Source: Orbilia blumenaviensis
Lineage: Eukaryota; Ascomycota; Orbiliomycetes; Orbiliales; Orbiliaceae
Assembly (NCBI GenBank): GCA_036872755.1
Contig: JAVHNS010000008.1
Location: 1,488,001 to 1,552,000 of the forward strand
Length of the DNA stretch: 64,000 nt
Direction: 5' to 3'
The translations under genes were made by a program, and so were the position numbers. Positions 1-9,517 of this stretch are shown here, one piece after another. Each line of letters opens with the position of its first letter. The stretch's first letter is position 1. The notes below the pieces were generated by a model. It saw only the letters and a program-made list of their open reading frames with translations. It did not search any database and was not told the DNA's origin.

Positions 1-513
1 TCAATCACGTCCATCAGTATGCGCTGGTAACAGCCACCAGACGTTATATTTCCTCTTTTCTGTTCCTTTTTCTTTTTTTACGGTACATGGGGTGTAATGT
101 AGGTCATGCTTCGGATGTTCAAAGATGAATCAATACATCATGACTTGAACGTAATCACATCTATCTCACGCACACAATGTAACTTCGTAGGTGTGAATCC
201 GTTATATTAAAATGCTATTAAAGGGTATCCTGTTAATACAAACGGCCTCCGACTGCGCTCCTTTATTGAGTCCTTGAATCTCTCTGGTATATACCGTAGG
301 GGTTTTGGGGACTTTTCTGAGACTGCTTCCGAATATTAAAACATTTTACAAAGAAAGCAAGCCGTCTTATTTTCCTTCAAGTCATTATTTATACCGTTTT
401 AAGTTCCCTTGTATCTATAAACCGTCTTGAGAAATCAGCCAAAACCCCGTACGGTAGTTCATATCCGAGACTAGTTCATATCATAAATACTACCTAAGTT
501 TTTCCAATGTTTA
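1..513. other. gene-free 3-prime flank of MED27
   Basis: AT-rich sequence downstream of the minus-strand MED27 stop codon. It contains no open frame with coding character, no RNA gene and no repeat that I can recognise. It presumably holds the MED27 polyadenylation region. A gene whose body lies left of the window could extend into it unseen. Confidence 0.5.
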
Positions 514-1728
514 TTAAGCAGCACATCCTTCATGAAGAGTAACCCAAAACTCCTCTACCAGCTCCACGGCGCCGTCCTCAGCGCCATCGTTTTCTTCGTT
601 AAGTTTTTGTTCCTTTGATTCGGTCTTAATCTTGGGTTTCGTGCCATTGAGATCCTTTGCTTTATCATCTCCGACCGTATCCATTTTATCATTCTCTTTA
701 TTACTTCCACCTTCTTCTTTAGGCTCTTTCTGGACTAACTTTGCAGTTCTCTTAAGGCGGCGAATGACAGGAAGGTCAGCCTTCGGACCTTGAGTCAATT
801 TGTTGCATTTATTACATTTGGTTTTGTATATCGTTTGGTAGGTTGCGATCATATCCTATAGGACAGTGTGAGTGGAAGATACATTTCTATGTAAATTTAC
901 TGCTAGGGTAGGAAGACTTACCAACAGATATTTCAAGCTTCCAGCATTAGGCCTCGTCGTAATACTCCTTAAAATCAAAACATGAAGATAAGACGACGCG
1001 GGTAAAGTAACGATATATCGATTAGTTTCGGCAGCAGACTGGGGTATTTCGATTGAGAACACTAGGCCCACTGGCTTAGGAATTGTAACTTTCAGGATTC
1101 TCCCATCCTCTTCGGGCGTAAGTTCAATATCGCTGTGCTCTTTCTTGAATTCGTCGATAATTCCTCTTCTAACATCCTCGCTTTCCACTTCCTTAACTTC
1201 AGTAATCTCCAACTCCCTTTCCTTACTTCTTTCAGCCTCTAGTCTCTTCCTCTCCTTTTCTTCTTCTTCTTTCTTCTTAGCCTCTTTATCTCTACTCGCC
1301 CCTTCTGTATCATCAACAATATCTTTCAAGTAGTGCGGCATAGGTGCACTACTTTTCCATCTTTTAACCTCCCCTCCTTCAACCCCGTTCTCTCGCCTGC
1401 TGCTCGTCGCCTTGTCGAAAACCCACTTCCCATCACTGACCAACTTGGTAAACTCCACCAGATCCTCAGAAGCCTTTAATGTCCGTTTTGAAAAGTCATC
1501 AAATAATGTTTCGGGGGTCGGGTATGTTGAGGCTTTCATTATTGGCTGGACCATGTGCGGGATTGATTCGCGGAGTAAGGCAAGCTTTTGGTGCATTTGA
1601 TGGAGGAGCGAGAGGGCCGAGACAAGAGTCGTCTCTTCGGTTTGTGAGGATTCATCGGCCGGCACTGGGGCATTCGAGCTCTCGGCCTTGAGGCCCATAT
1701 TTGCGATGGGTTTGGTTTCGGGTGCCAT
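514..1728 (-). CDS. MED27: Mediator complex subunit 27 (Med27)
   Basis: Subunit of the Mediator coactivator, which bridges DNA-bound activators and RNA polymerase II in the nucleus. There are two exons, 1728..922 and 855..514. The 66-nt intron has a GTAAGT donor and a CTATAG acceptor, splices in phase 0 and gives 382 residues. The N-terminal half is helical and contains a highly charged Lys/Glu coiled coil (about residues 150-190). The C-terminus carries the family signature: a hydrophobic stretch ending KYLLDMIATYQT across the junction, then a CxxC pair (KCNKC), PVIRR, and WVTLHEGC at the extreme end. An acidic/Lys-rich linker of about 60 residues separates PVIRR from the last motif. The start ATG lies in a good context (CAATGGCAC). 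Without splicing the first exon runs into a stop and loses the Cys motif. Confidence 0.85.
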
Positions 1729-2217
1729 TGTTCCTGATATGAGTTTGGTGCTCTGCCCAGAGCTGCGTCGAAACTGAGATCAGAGCGAAACGCGTGAGAC
1801 ATGGGTCCTAAGTACGCCAAGAAATTCGAAAAACAACGCGAATTCTACAACAAGTCATCCTCGGTGTCACATACAGAAGGCATCAGGCGTGGCTTAGGTA
1901 GGTATGGCTTAGGTAGGTACCTCCTATCACAGATCTAAACTTAAAGAGCCCTGACCTGAGGACCAAATACTCCTTAAATCAATACAGGTAGGCAGACTAA
2001 CATTAAGTTCGTTTATATAGATTCATTTTTACATTTGTTCACATGTCTCGTATGTGTAAGCTTTAGACTCTACAGAAGGTTTATTAGACATTATTGTCTA
2101 CAAATATATGGGTATATCCGATGACAATATATATGTATAACCTGATGGATATAGCAGAAGTGATGACAATGGCTTTTACAAGGGGACTCGGAGCTGTTGT
2201 TTGATATTGTCAATCAT
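1729..2217. other. intergenic between MED27 start and ODC stop
   Basis: Holds the MED27 promoter (minus strand) and the ODC 3-prime end. A 45-codon plus-strand frame (1801..1938) begins with a lysine-rich peptide but has no recognisable homology. Its second half is built from the 15-bp tandem repeat at 1891-1918, so I do not call it a gene. Confidence 0.4.
1891..1918. repeat. two-copy 15-bp tandem repeat
   Basis: GGCTTAGGTAGGT occurs at 1891-1903 and again at 1906-1918, separated by AT. It contains the TAGGTA element that recurs in other intergenic regions of this window. Confidence 0.8.
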
Positions 2218-3758
2218 TTAGTTGTTGATATAGTACGTTTTGTGGCTTGTCCGGAAGCCGTTGAAAGTCGTCCTCATACTAGTAGCGTAGGCTATGCGAA
2301 GGTCAGTATTATTGGCATCGAAGCCAATCCAGGAGTGTAAAGTTCGACTTACCTCCTAAATCTTTGAAAATAAACCAATCCCCAAGTTCAATCCCCTTAG
2401 GGAGAAGTGCATTCTCCATAACAACGTCGTTGCAATCACAAGTCGGCCCCCAAACCGAGTACTCCTGTAAATCCCCTGTTATTAAGGTTGCAGTCCCCCC
2501 TTCCTGATCTACACTTCCTTGATCTCCCTCGTCGATTTCAATTCCACTGTCACTACTCGCCGAGCTCACCGGTAACGTAGACTTCGGGCCATCTGCCCGT
2601 TTGCCTTTCACCACTGTCGGGAAAGTCAACTCCCCGGGCCACATGGCTGCATTGATATTGGAGTACATCCCATCCGACAGATATACCATTCTTTTTCCGT
2701 CAACCCCTTCCCTCTCTTCCCTGATTGCAATAACACTCGTCACTAACGTGAACGCTGGTGCAGACACAAATCTCCCTGGTTCTGCTACCACCTCCATTTC
2801 TCCTCGTCCAATGACATCCCCAAATTCCTGATCCAATGCCGCATTTACGGCCTCGGCGGCTTTCTCGAAATTGCTATACATAAAGCCACCACCTATATCG
2901 AGGATAGTGAATGTATAGCCCACTTCTCTCCCTATTTCCCATATTCTTTTTGCTTCCTCAATATGCTGTCCGAAGGATCTTACATTTCGCTGTCCCGAGC
3001 CAACATGAAATGCTAAGCCTGTAACTTTCAGACCCAATTCCTTTGCCTGGAGGAGTATTTCACGAGAGTATTCGATTGTTACACCGTATTTTTTGCTAAG
3101 CTCGTATAGTGCACCTTCCGAAGGGTCATCGCCAGCTTCAGGTGCCCTAACCTTAAATCGTAGAACACATTCTGCATCTGGGAAATTGGCTTTTATTTTA
3201 TATAATTCGGCGACATTGTCGAATGTCATCTTCTTGACATTTTTATTGCAGGCATAGCGGATGTGACTGGGAGCTTTGCAAGGGTTTGCGTATATTATGT
3301 CATCCGGGGGGACAGAAAGTGAAAGAATGTCAACAAGTTCACCATGGCTCGCACAGTCAAATCCGATTTTTCCGGGGTATTTCGCGAGGTGTTCGAGGAG
3401 CTGCGGGTCCGGATTCGTTTTTACAGCTATATCACCATAGGGTCAACCATTAGCACTTTTACTAACTCCATCCATACCGACACACCTTCTTGATTTAGCA
3501 CATCGATATAAACTAACCATATAAAATTTTAACTCGCGGTAACAATCTCTCCCAAATTTCGAGCTGATTCCGGATTATAGCGAAGTCGACTACCCAGAAT
3601 CCATCTTCACCATAGATATCGCAGTTTGTAGGATCAATTGACCTTATGTGCCTCGCGATAATATCGTCTGTCTCGGTTGAAACATTTGAGATACTGAAGG
3701 GGCCCGGCCAATTCTGGCTTTGGTAATATGGCGCGTTTTTAACAACCCGAGAGGACAT
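2218..3758 (-). CDS. SPE1: ornithine decarboxylase
   Basis: PLP-dependent enzyme that converts ornithine to putrescine, the first committed step of polyamine synthesis, in the cytosol. There are three exons: 3758..3518, 3426..2353 and 2291..2218. Introns of 91 and 61 nt (GTTAGT...TAG and GTAAGT...TAG) give 462 residues with all phases closing. The first junction creates the PLP-lysine motif YAVKT (Lys83). Other family landmarks are HVGSG (His221), the EPGR phosphate-binding loop (Glu296) and the catalytic loop GPTCD (Cys410, Asp411). The last junction creates GAY, followed by the usual C-terminal FNGF. An acidic Ser-rich insertion of about 40 residues (353-392) sits just before the catalytic Cys loop. 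The start is the MSSRV methionine; an upstream in-frame ATG would add a hydrophobic run that lies in the repeat-containing leader. Confidence 0.93.
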
Positions 3759-3816
3759 TTTGGAGAAGTGGATGGAACCAACGTACACCGACGACTTGAA
3801 ACTGGGCAGAGCACTC

Positions 3817-3849
3817 AAAAAATAAAATAAAATAAAATAAAATAAATAA
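3817..3849. repeat. (AAAAT)n microsatellite
   Basis: About six copies of AAAAT lie 60-90 bp upstream of the ornithine decarboxylase start codon. They read ATTTT on the ODC strand, within its leader or core promoter. Confidence 0.85.
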
Positions 3850-4612
3850 TCCACAAATACTGAATTTAGGAGATGAAAATTTGCGAACAATGGGTACTTT
3901 AAGTATATATAGTTACTGTTGGCACTGTGACGCTGTGGGCAAAATATGTGGCCATGTCACCGAGTGCGACAGGAAATGGGCTCCACGACCCATCATCCTG
4001 ATTCGCTCTCTGCGGGGAACTCGTTCGGTTGAATCAGATCTTCAATGCATGCACTGTGATACGCCTTCATGGCGCTATAGCCCAGCTTTTCTATGTTTAT
4101 AGGAACGCAGGGGAGCTTGGTAAATAGCTAACCAATCGATGCGGGCGTAGCAAAAAACTGGTTTTATTAGAACCAATTCAGGACTAGGTAATTCCTACAG
4201 TTACTTAGGTCCATTATTTTCACACAGTATTAATTATAAGAACTGTTGAGGTCTTAGGCTAACGCTTCTGGGAAGTATCACCATCTGTAAAGTGAGGTAG
4301 ACCTGGTCTCGTTGGAGTAGCCCCCCTAGAGGCGGCGCATACCACACCGACTAGCCAGCGGGTGGATTGGCCTAAGTACGACTAACATGCATCATTTCAA
4401 GTATGCGTATTGGAGAATTTCTAATGTTGACTCTGATATTTCCCAGCCCGGCAAGGTCTCATCTGCATGCACGGCATACACTGCAATAGCCGTGTTATGC
4501 GAGATGCCGCTTGAGCTTGATGTCATATTTGGTCCGGTCCGTTTAGCGGAAGGAATAGGCAGCCCTCCCTGAAACAGATTTCCTTTGTATGCTTCTTCGA
4601 TATTCTACCAAT
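3850..4612. other. intergenic, no recognised gene
   Basis: Upstream region of ODC. Short open frames occur (for example 3881-4102 on the plus strand) but none has a recognisable domain, splice pattern or sustained codon structure. Confidence 0.4.
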
Positions 4613-5077
4613 TTAAATGAATTTTAAATGGTAGCTGGACGAACGCCTTCCGCGAGCAACCCGACCGATGGGACGGCTGGCACTAAGATCTGGTTCGTGA
4701 ATTTTGTCAGCTACTATACATAACCCGACTAGCACAATCGCACAATAGCATGGCGTCGGACAATTTATGGGGTTCAACTGGATCTGTTCATGGGTTCCCG
4801 GCCATTTTGCATGGCCAACAAGATCTAGCCCCTGGGCTGCAGCTATAATGAGGTCAGATTCATCGAGTTCGCGAATCGCATCGGGTAGATTTGTCCAACT
4901 GCATTGGTGCGCTGCATACAGCCTTTGATCTGCATGGTCTGAGAAAATAGTGGGGTGGTTGGATAGAAATCCTGGTTGCTCCCCTGTGTATGTAAGACAA
5001 CGGGCTAGCTTTGCAGCTAGTAGGGACAAAAGAGGAAGAAGAAGAAGAGGCCACAGGGTGCGGCATTTTTCTTCACC
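4613..5077 (-). CDS. possible small secreted protein, start unresolved
   Basis: An open minus-strand frame of about 155 codons with no in-frame ATG. Its upstream end encodes a leucine-rich stretch resembling a signal peptide (LWPLLLLPLLSLLA), followed by a Cys-containing hydrophilic body with five cysteines. An ATG at 5066 is one base out of frame with it. So there is either an unrecognised upstream exon, a frameshift (pseudogene or sequence error), or no gene. The downstream part has no domain that I recognise. Confidence 0.2.
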   Translation of the reverse strand, partial: GEEKCRTLWPLLLLPLLSLLAAKLARCLTYTGEQPGFLSNHPTIFSDHADQRLYAAHQCSWTNLPDAIRELDESDLIIAAAQGLDLVGHAKWPGTHEQIQLNPINCPTPCYCAIVLVGLCIVADKIHEPDLSASRPIGRVARGRRSSSYHLKFI

Positions 5078-6148
5078 TCATTCTCATCGAAAAAGGCGTC
5101 TTCAAGTTGATGATGCTGCAAGTGATCTGAGTTTTTCATGCAAGCGAGAGCTTGAGAGGAATGAATGCCCAATGGATTCAGAACGACAGCGGAATCTTTA
5201 CTTAAATCCGATTGGCTAGCAAGAAACCTCTAGAATACTAAATCCATAGCATATTGTTGATATTAGTTGCACCTACGATTTTGATGCACCGGTGAGATGA
5301 GATTGATGAAATATTGGTTGGGGTTATGGGTTAACTACATCATGCGTATGGAATGTGAAGAGGCCTCGGTTATAATTACGGGAACTCGCGGCTGGGCAGC
5401 TGGCTGTGTAACATAACTTTTGGATGTAAGCATTTCGCTAATTAACCTAATGTTAGCTTCAAACCCACCTTAACCAGTATTTTCGACGAGCGTTGATGTG
5501 CATTGAATATGTCGTACTACGGGCGACACAATATGTTTAATGCAATGTAACTTCGGATGTTTTAGCCCGGGCCGTCCCCAATCCCCTAGTCTCACTTAGT
5601 GATAGGGAGCGTCACCTGCGTAATAATTTGGCTACAACCAATTGATCGGATGCTGCAACTTTAACGTAGCCGTAACGGCGTATATGATGTGTATCTGCGC
5701 AAATGAATTAATTTATATAAAGCATATACACTATAACTTGCACGTAGGAATGGTGATGCTGCTGTATCAAGGTATACTGATCATAAGAAGGATTTATATA
5801 TACTTTAGATAGCTAGCAGATCATTTGGTCCATATGGTGTATAACTTTAAGAAACAGCCTATTCAGAGCAGTGCTCTCAGTGGCGATCGTTTAATTGCGG
5901 TTGCGGTGAGGTTAGAATCACAGAAATTGAGATACGAACTCCCAATTCGTAGATGTACTGGTAGAATAAATCGCACCGGAAGTATAAACAAAGGAGTAAT
6001 AACCTACGCAGGAGAGTCGGCAATAAGAAAAACTCCAAATACCCTCAAAATCATCACAGAACACCGTATATCAAAGCGTAGTACATCGTGGCAATATATA
6101 CAAGAAGGTCACCTCTTCCGGCTTCTCGGGTCCACTATAGCATGTATA
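5078..6148. other. intergenic, no recognised gene
   Basis: AT-rich tract between the uncertain frame at 4.6-5.1 kb and the stop of the coiled-coil gene. I see no RNA gene and no clear repeat. The long plus-strand frame that begins at 5825 mainly overlaps the antisense of the next gene and has no domain of its own. Confidence 0.4.
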
Positions 6149-7402
6149 TCATGTCCCGTCTCCTCCAGTATACCTCAATGCTGCCCCGAAAGCCTCTCTC
6201 ACATCCTGCCCTCCATCAGTCCCACCCATCAGCGGGCTTCTCCCGGCGCCGAGCTTCCCACTACTTGCCTTTTTCTTGGCGCTTCTCGGTGTCGTTGTAG
6301 CACCTTGAGCTGCTCTCGCTTTCTTGGGTGTGCCGGGACTAGCACCGAGGCCTGCAGCCGCTACGGCAGTTATCATTACACTACCTTCCTTCCTCTGCAC
6401 CTTCCTTGCTGGCGTGTTGACTACTGTTGGTACTTCACCATCACTTGCGGAGATCGTCGAATCTCTGCTTTTTCTTCTTCTCCGTTTCTTGGATGGTGTT
6501 CCTGCTATCACTGTAGCCATCTCAATCGGGGACACGAGGCTCCCACGCTGCGGAGTTTGTGCGGTTTTCTTCGGTGTCCCGCTCCCTGCCCTAGCTTCTT
6601 GCTCCATCAGGACTTGACTGGCGACTTCTCCCAGCGCTGCTAACCCATCTTCCCGTTGCTGGCTTGTGGTCGATAATCCCGATTCGCTTCTCTTGAGTCC
6701 CCTACTTGCTTCAACATGCAATATCGCCCGATCTACCATATTATCATGCTTACGGTTGTCCCTAATTCGCTTCTTTAACCTCTCCACCATATCTTCCAAG
6801 TCCTTCTTCGCTGCTCGTTCTTCCAGTATCAAATTCTTTGCCCTTGCCAGCCGCTCTCGCAACTTTTCAGTCTCATCCTCGCCCCCAAAACTATTGTTGG
6901 CACTACCAGTCCCCCCACGACCCCGCAACACTTCGACTTCCCGTTTAGCCAATGCTATTTCGACTTCGTACCGGTGTTTTTCATTCGTATAATCTGTTTC
7001 AAGCATCTTATGTTGGAGCATCCAATGCCGAGCGGCGGCTCTGGATTCTTCCGCGAGACGCTGGAGAGTCGAGACATGTGTTTGTGATATGGTAAGTTGT
7101 TCGCGAAGCGAAGTCGGTGATAATACTGCAATTTCAGAGGGACTAAGAAGTGGAATTGTGGCCGTTCTTTGGGTTGGAGAAGTAAGGATTTCGTTTTTGG
7201 AGACTATAGCGGGCAGACGGGGTGTTGGGTCTGGAGTTACGGTAGTGGTAGTAAGCGGGATTGGGTCCTCGGAAAGAAAAGCGGTGAGTTCGTCTCTTAG
7301 AATCGCTGTGGGTGAAGTGGGGGATTTCCGATCTGTGCCTTGAGTCGCCAACGGTGTGATTAGGTTTGTCGAGGGAGGAGGAGTGGTCACTACCTGCGGC
7401 AA
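6149..7402 (-). CDS. coiled-coil protein with basic nuclear-type tail
   Basis: Conserved-looking protein of about 415 residues with unknown function. It has a Ser/Thr/Pro-rich N-terminus (about 1-95), a long coiled coil (about 98-215) that begins SPTSLREQL and contains LQRLAEESRAAARHWM, and a disordered C-terminus. The tail carries lysine/arginine clusters such as KKRRRRKSR, which look like nuclear localisation signals, and several TPKK motifs. I associate the SPTSLREQL block with uncharacterised coiled-coil proteins of filamentous fungi, but from memory only. The frame opens without an ATG, so a short first exon is likely. One candidate is ATGG ending at 7502, with a donor GTAGGT at 7501 and an acceptor next to 7393. 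Span end is therefore approximate. Confidence 0.7.
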   Translation of the reverse strand: MPQVVTTPPPSTNLITPLATQGTDRKSPTSPTAILRDELTAFLSEDPIPLTTTTVTPDPTPRLPAIVSKNEILTSPTQRTATIPLLSPSEIAVLSPTSLREQLTISQTHVSTLQRLAEESRAAARHWMLQHKMLETDYTNEKHRYEVEIALAKREVEVLRGRGGTGSANNSFGGEDETEKLRERLARAKNLILEERAAKKDLEDMVERLKKRIRDNRKHDNMVDRAILHVEASRGLKRSESGLSTTSQQREDGLAALGEVASQVLMEQEARAGSGTPKKTAQTPQRGSLVSPIEMATVIAGTPSKKRRRRKSRDSTISASDGEVPTVVNTPARKVQRKEGSVMITAVAAAGLGASPGTPKKARAAQGATTTPRSAKKKASSGKLGAGRSPLMGGTDGGQDVREAFGAALRYTGGDGT

Positions 7403-8369
7403 TGCAGGGTAGAGAGATTCCTTCTCAACATCAACTGTATAACTGTTACCGGCTTGCTTCCATACAAGTATCGAGTATCCGAAGAAAGTAAAGACACCTA
7501 CCCATTATGGGGCTAGATATACGAGTCGATCGTAATTTCTTTTTCGCAGATATATATCACGAGGTTAGTTATGGAATTTCGCGATGACAGTGATGAATTC
7601 GTGAAGAATATTAGAACGACCGAAAAGGATAGAGCTGTAGGGCACACGATCAACAACGAAGAAGCATTTAGAGAAGGTGTGTAGATATATCCGGATATCT
7701 ACGGGGCCATGGGAGCTGTGGTTCTCCGAAACCAAACAGCGAGCAAGTCGTAGACGGTGGCGGTGGTGAGTTATATTAGTTGGTTCTGGTGAAACGTGAA
7801 TTTGGCGTTTGGTGTTGTGTGTGTGGTGGGGAGGTTGTTACCAGGGAGGTTGGGGCGCACCTCCGACCCGTTTAACGGTTGCCAGGTGAACGTAAGAATT
7901 AACCAACCACAGCCTTTTCTAGAACAGTCTTCCGTCCAGCGCCCTGTTCTAGTGCAGAGAGGACCAAAGCACCTATGTATGTAGTTCCAGCCAAGTGAAT
8001 TGGGATCCAGGCATGTCTCTAAGATTATACTAAGTGCTTAAGTTTTTACTAGACAATAATTAAGTGAAGGAAAACGCCCCGGTTCCATTATTTATATGCA
8101 AAGGAGGTAGCATGTGTCATTACTACGTAACATCTGAGTGAAAGCCCGACTTTTGATATTAATAAGAGTTCGAAGGGCAAGGCCAGGAGGGATATCCATC
8201 AAACGGCATATCCGACCAGCTTCGTGACAATGCAAAGGGCTAATTTTTGCATTGTCGGCGTCATAGTGGGATCCCAACGGGATGCCTCAGCTTAAGAGGG
8301 AAGGAAAATATTGCACAAGGAGAAGGTATGATGCAAGCGAAAATAAACAGAGAAAGAAACATCCACCGC
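7403..8369. other. intergenic: promoter of the coiled-coil gene and RPS14 3-prime flank
   Basis: No domain-bearing frame or RNA gene seen. The part nearest 7403 must contain the leader and probably the first exon of the coiled-coil gene. Confidence 0.4.
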
Positions 8370-8950
8370 CTACAATCTGCGACCTCTCCTACCACCCTTG
8401 CGACGAGTGCTGTCGGATGGTGTGGGGGTGACGTCCTCGATACGTCCGATCTTCATACCAGCACGAGCCAAAGCCCTCAGTGCCCTATTAAAACCGATTA
8501 GTACTTGCTTTTCCATACAGATCGTATTATATGAATATAGACATACGACTGAGCACCAGGACCAGGTGTCTTTGTTCCGTTACCACCAGTGGCTCTGATC
8601 TTGATGTGGAGGGCAGTGATTCCAAGTTCCTTGCATCGGGCAGCAACATCCTGAGCAGCCAACATGGCGGCGTATGGCGACGATTCGTCACGGTCAGCCT
8701 TGACCTTCTGGCCACCGGTGATACGGCAGATGGTTTCACGGCCGGACAAGTCGGTAACGTGGACGAAGGTATCGTTGAACGAGGCAAAGATACGAGCGAC
8801 ACCGAAAACGAGCTCACCTGATAGCGATGTTAGAAGCTGAACAGCAACAATAAAGTGCAAAAATAAACAAGATAACCTACCCTCACGGATCTGAGGACCA
8901 AGGGAGATGTTCTCCTCCTTTGGGCGCTCTGTCTTCTTCTTTGGTGGCAT
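8370..8950 (-). CDS. RPS14: 40S ribosomal protein S14 (uS11)
   Basis: Small-subunit protein of the platform, involved in 18S rRNA 3-prime-end maturation and mRNA-exit-channel structure. There are three exons: 8950..8881, 8817..8547 and 8484..8370. Introns of 63 and 62 nt (GTAGGT and GTATGT donors) yield 151 residues, the usual length for eukaryotic uS11. It starts MPPKKK, and the conserved core includes [13 protein letters not shown] and [19 protein letters not shown]. The C-terminus is the typical basic tail KGGRRGRRL. The divergent neighbour is the RCC1 gene starting at 9518. A branch-site-like GGCTAAC and a GATATAG acceptor about 30 bp upstream of the ATG suggest an additional intron in the leader. 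Confidence 0.95.
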
Positions 8951-9517
8951 TTTGATGATATGTGATGGTAGATTGAAGGCCTATATCAGCCAGGAATCAC
9001 CCTGTTAGCCTTTGTTCTGTTCCTGAGGCGGTATCCATCGTTCCGTTTCCAGAGCATCTCAAGTATTTCATTCCGTTCCTCAATACTTCGTGTCTCGACA
9101 GGCCTTGTGCCAGCGTTCCCTCTTTTGAAAGATATCGTGGTCTGTCAAGACAAGTAGAATTGAAAGCTGGTTCGGAATGAAATACTTCGAGACGAATTGG
9201 GTAGGATCGTGATACTCAATGGGCGGGTTTTCGTACCTAGGGGATTGGTGGTGGCGGGATTGGTGATGTTGGTGGAAGATGGAGATGTCGTCGATGCCGT
9301 TGAGTTCAAGGTTCTTTCAAGCTCGAGACTAGACGACTAGGTGCCGAGCAGCAAATCTTCAAATGTGTGACTGCTAAATTTCCTTTACCTGGAACTATAC
9401 CAAGAAAGGCTAGGTCAAATTCAAATATAAGCGAGTAGGCGCTTACCGCCAAACTGTCAAACATGTTTTATTGCGTTGTGATTGACAACACTTTCCACTT
9501 CAACCACACTCAACACC
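8951..9517. promoter_or_regulatory. divergent promoter of RPS14 and the ATS1-like gene
   Basis: A 567-bp region between two divergent start codons. It contains a near-perfect inverted repeat (arms at 9057-9075 and 9173-9192). On the RPS14 strand it also has a candidate leader-intron 3-prime end. No clear TATA box is visible on either side. Confidence 0.5.
9057..9192. repeat. inverted repeat, 19-20 bp arms, about 97 bp apart
   Basis: The left arm 9057-9075 contains AAGTATTTCATTCCG. The right arm 9173-9192 contains its exact reverse complement, and the match extends to TCTC at the outer end with one base inserted. A third partial copy (AATACTTCG) lies at 9082-9090. Confidence 0.85.

Noticed and set aside
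3759..3890. N-terminal extension of ornithine decarboxylase
   Set aside because: It would translate the AAAAT repeat as a hydrophobic run; ODC is cytosolic and the MSSRV start gives a normal protein.
5825..6643. 272-codon plus-strand open frame
   Set aside because: Most of it is antisense to the coiled-coil gene, has no domain, and its Cys/Ser/Leu-rich composition is what the reverse of that gene predicts.
9482..9517. Extra 12 codons before the ATS1-like ATG
   Set aside because: The open frame there starts with TTG; the ATG at 9518 has a strong context.
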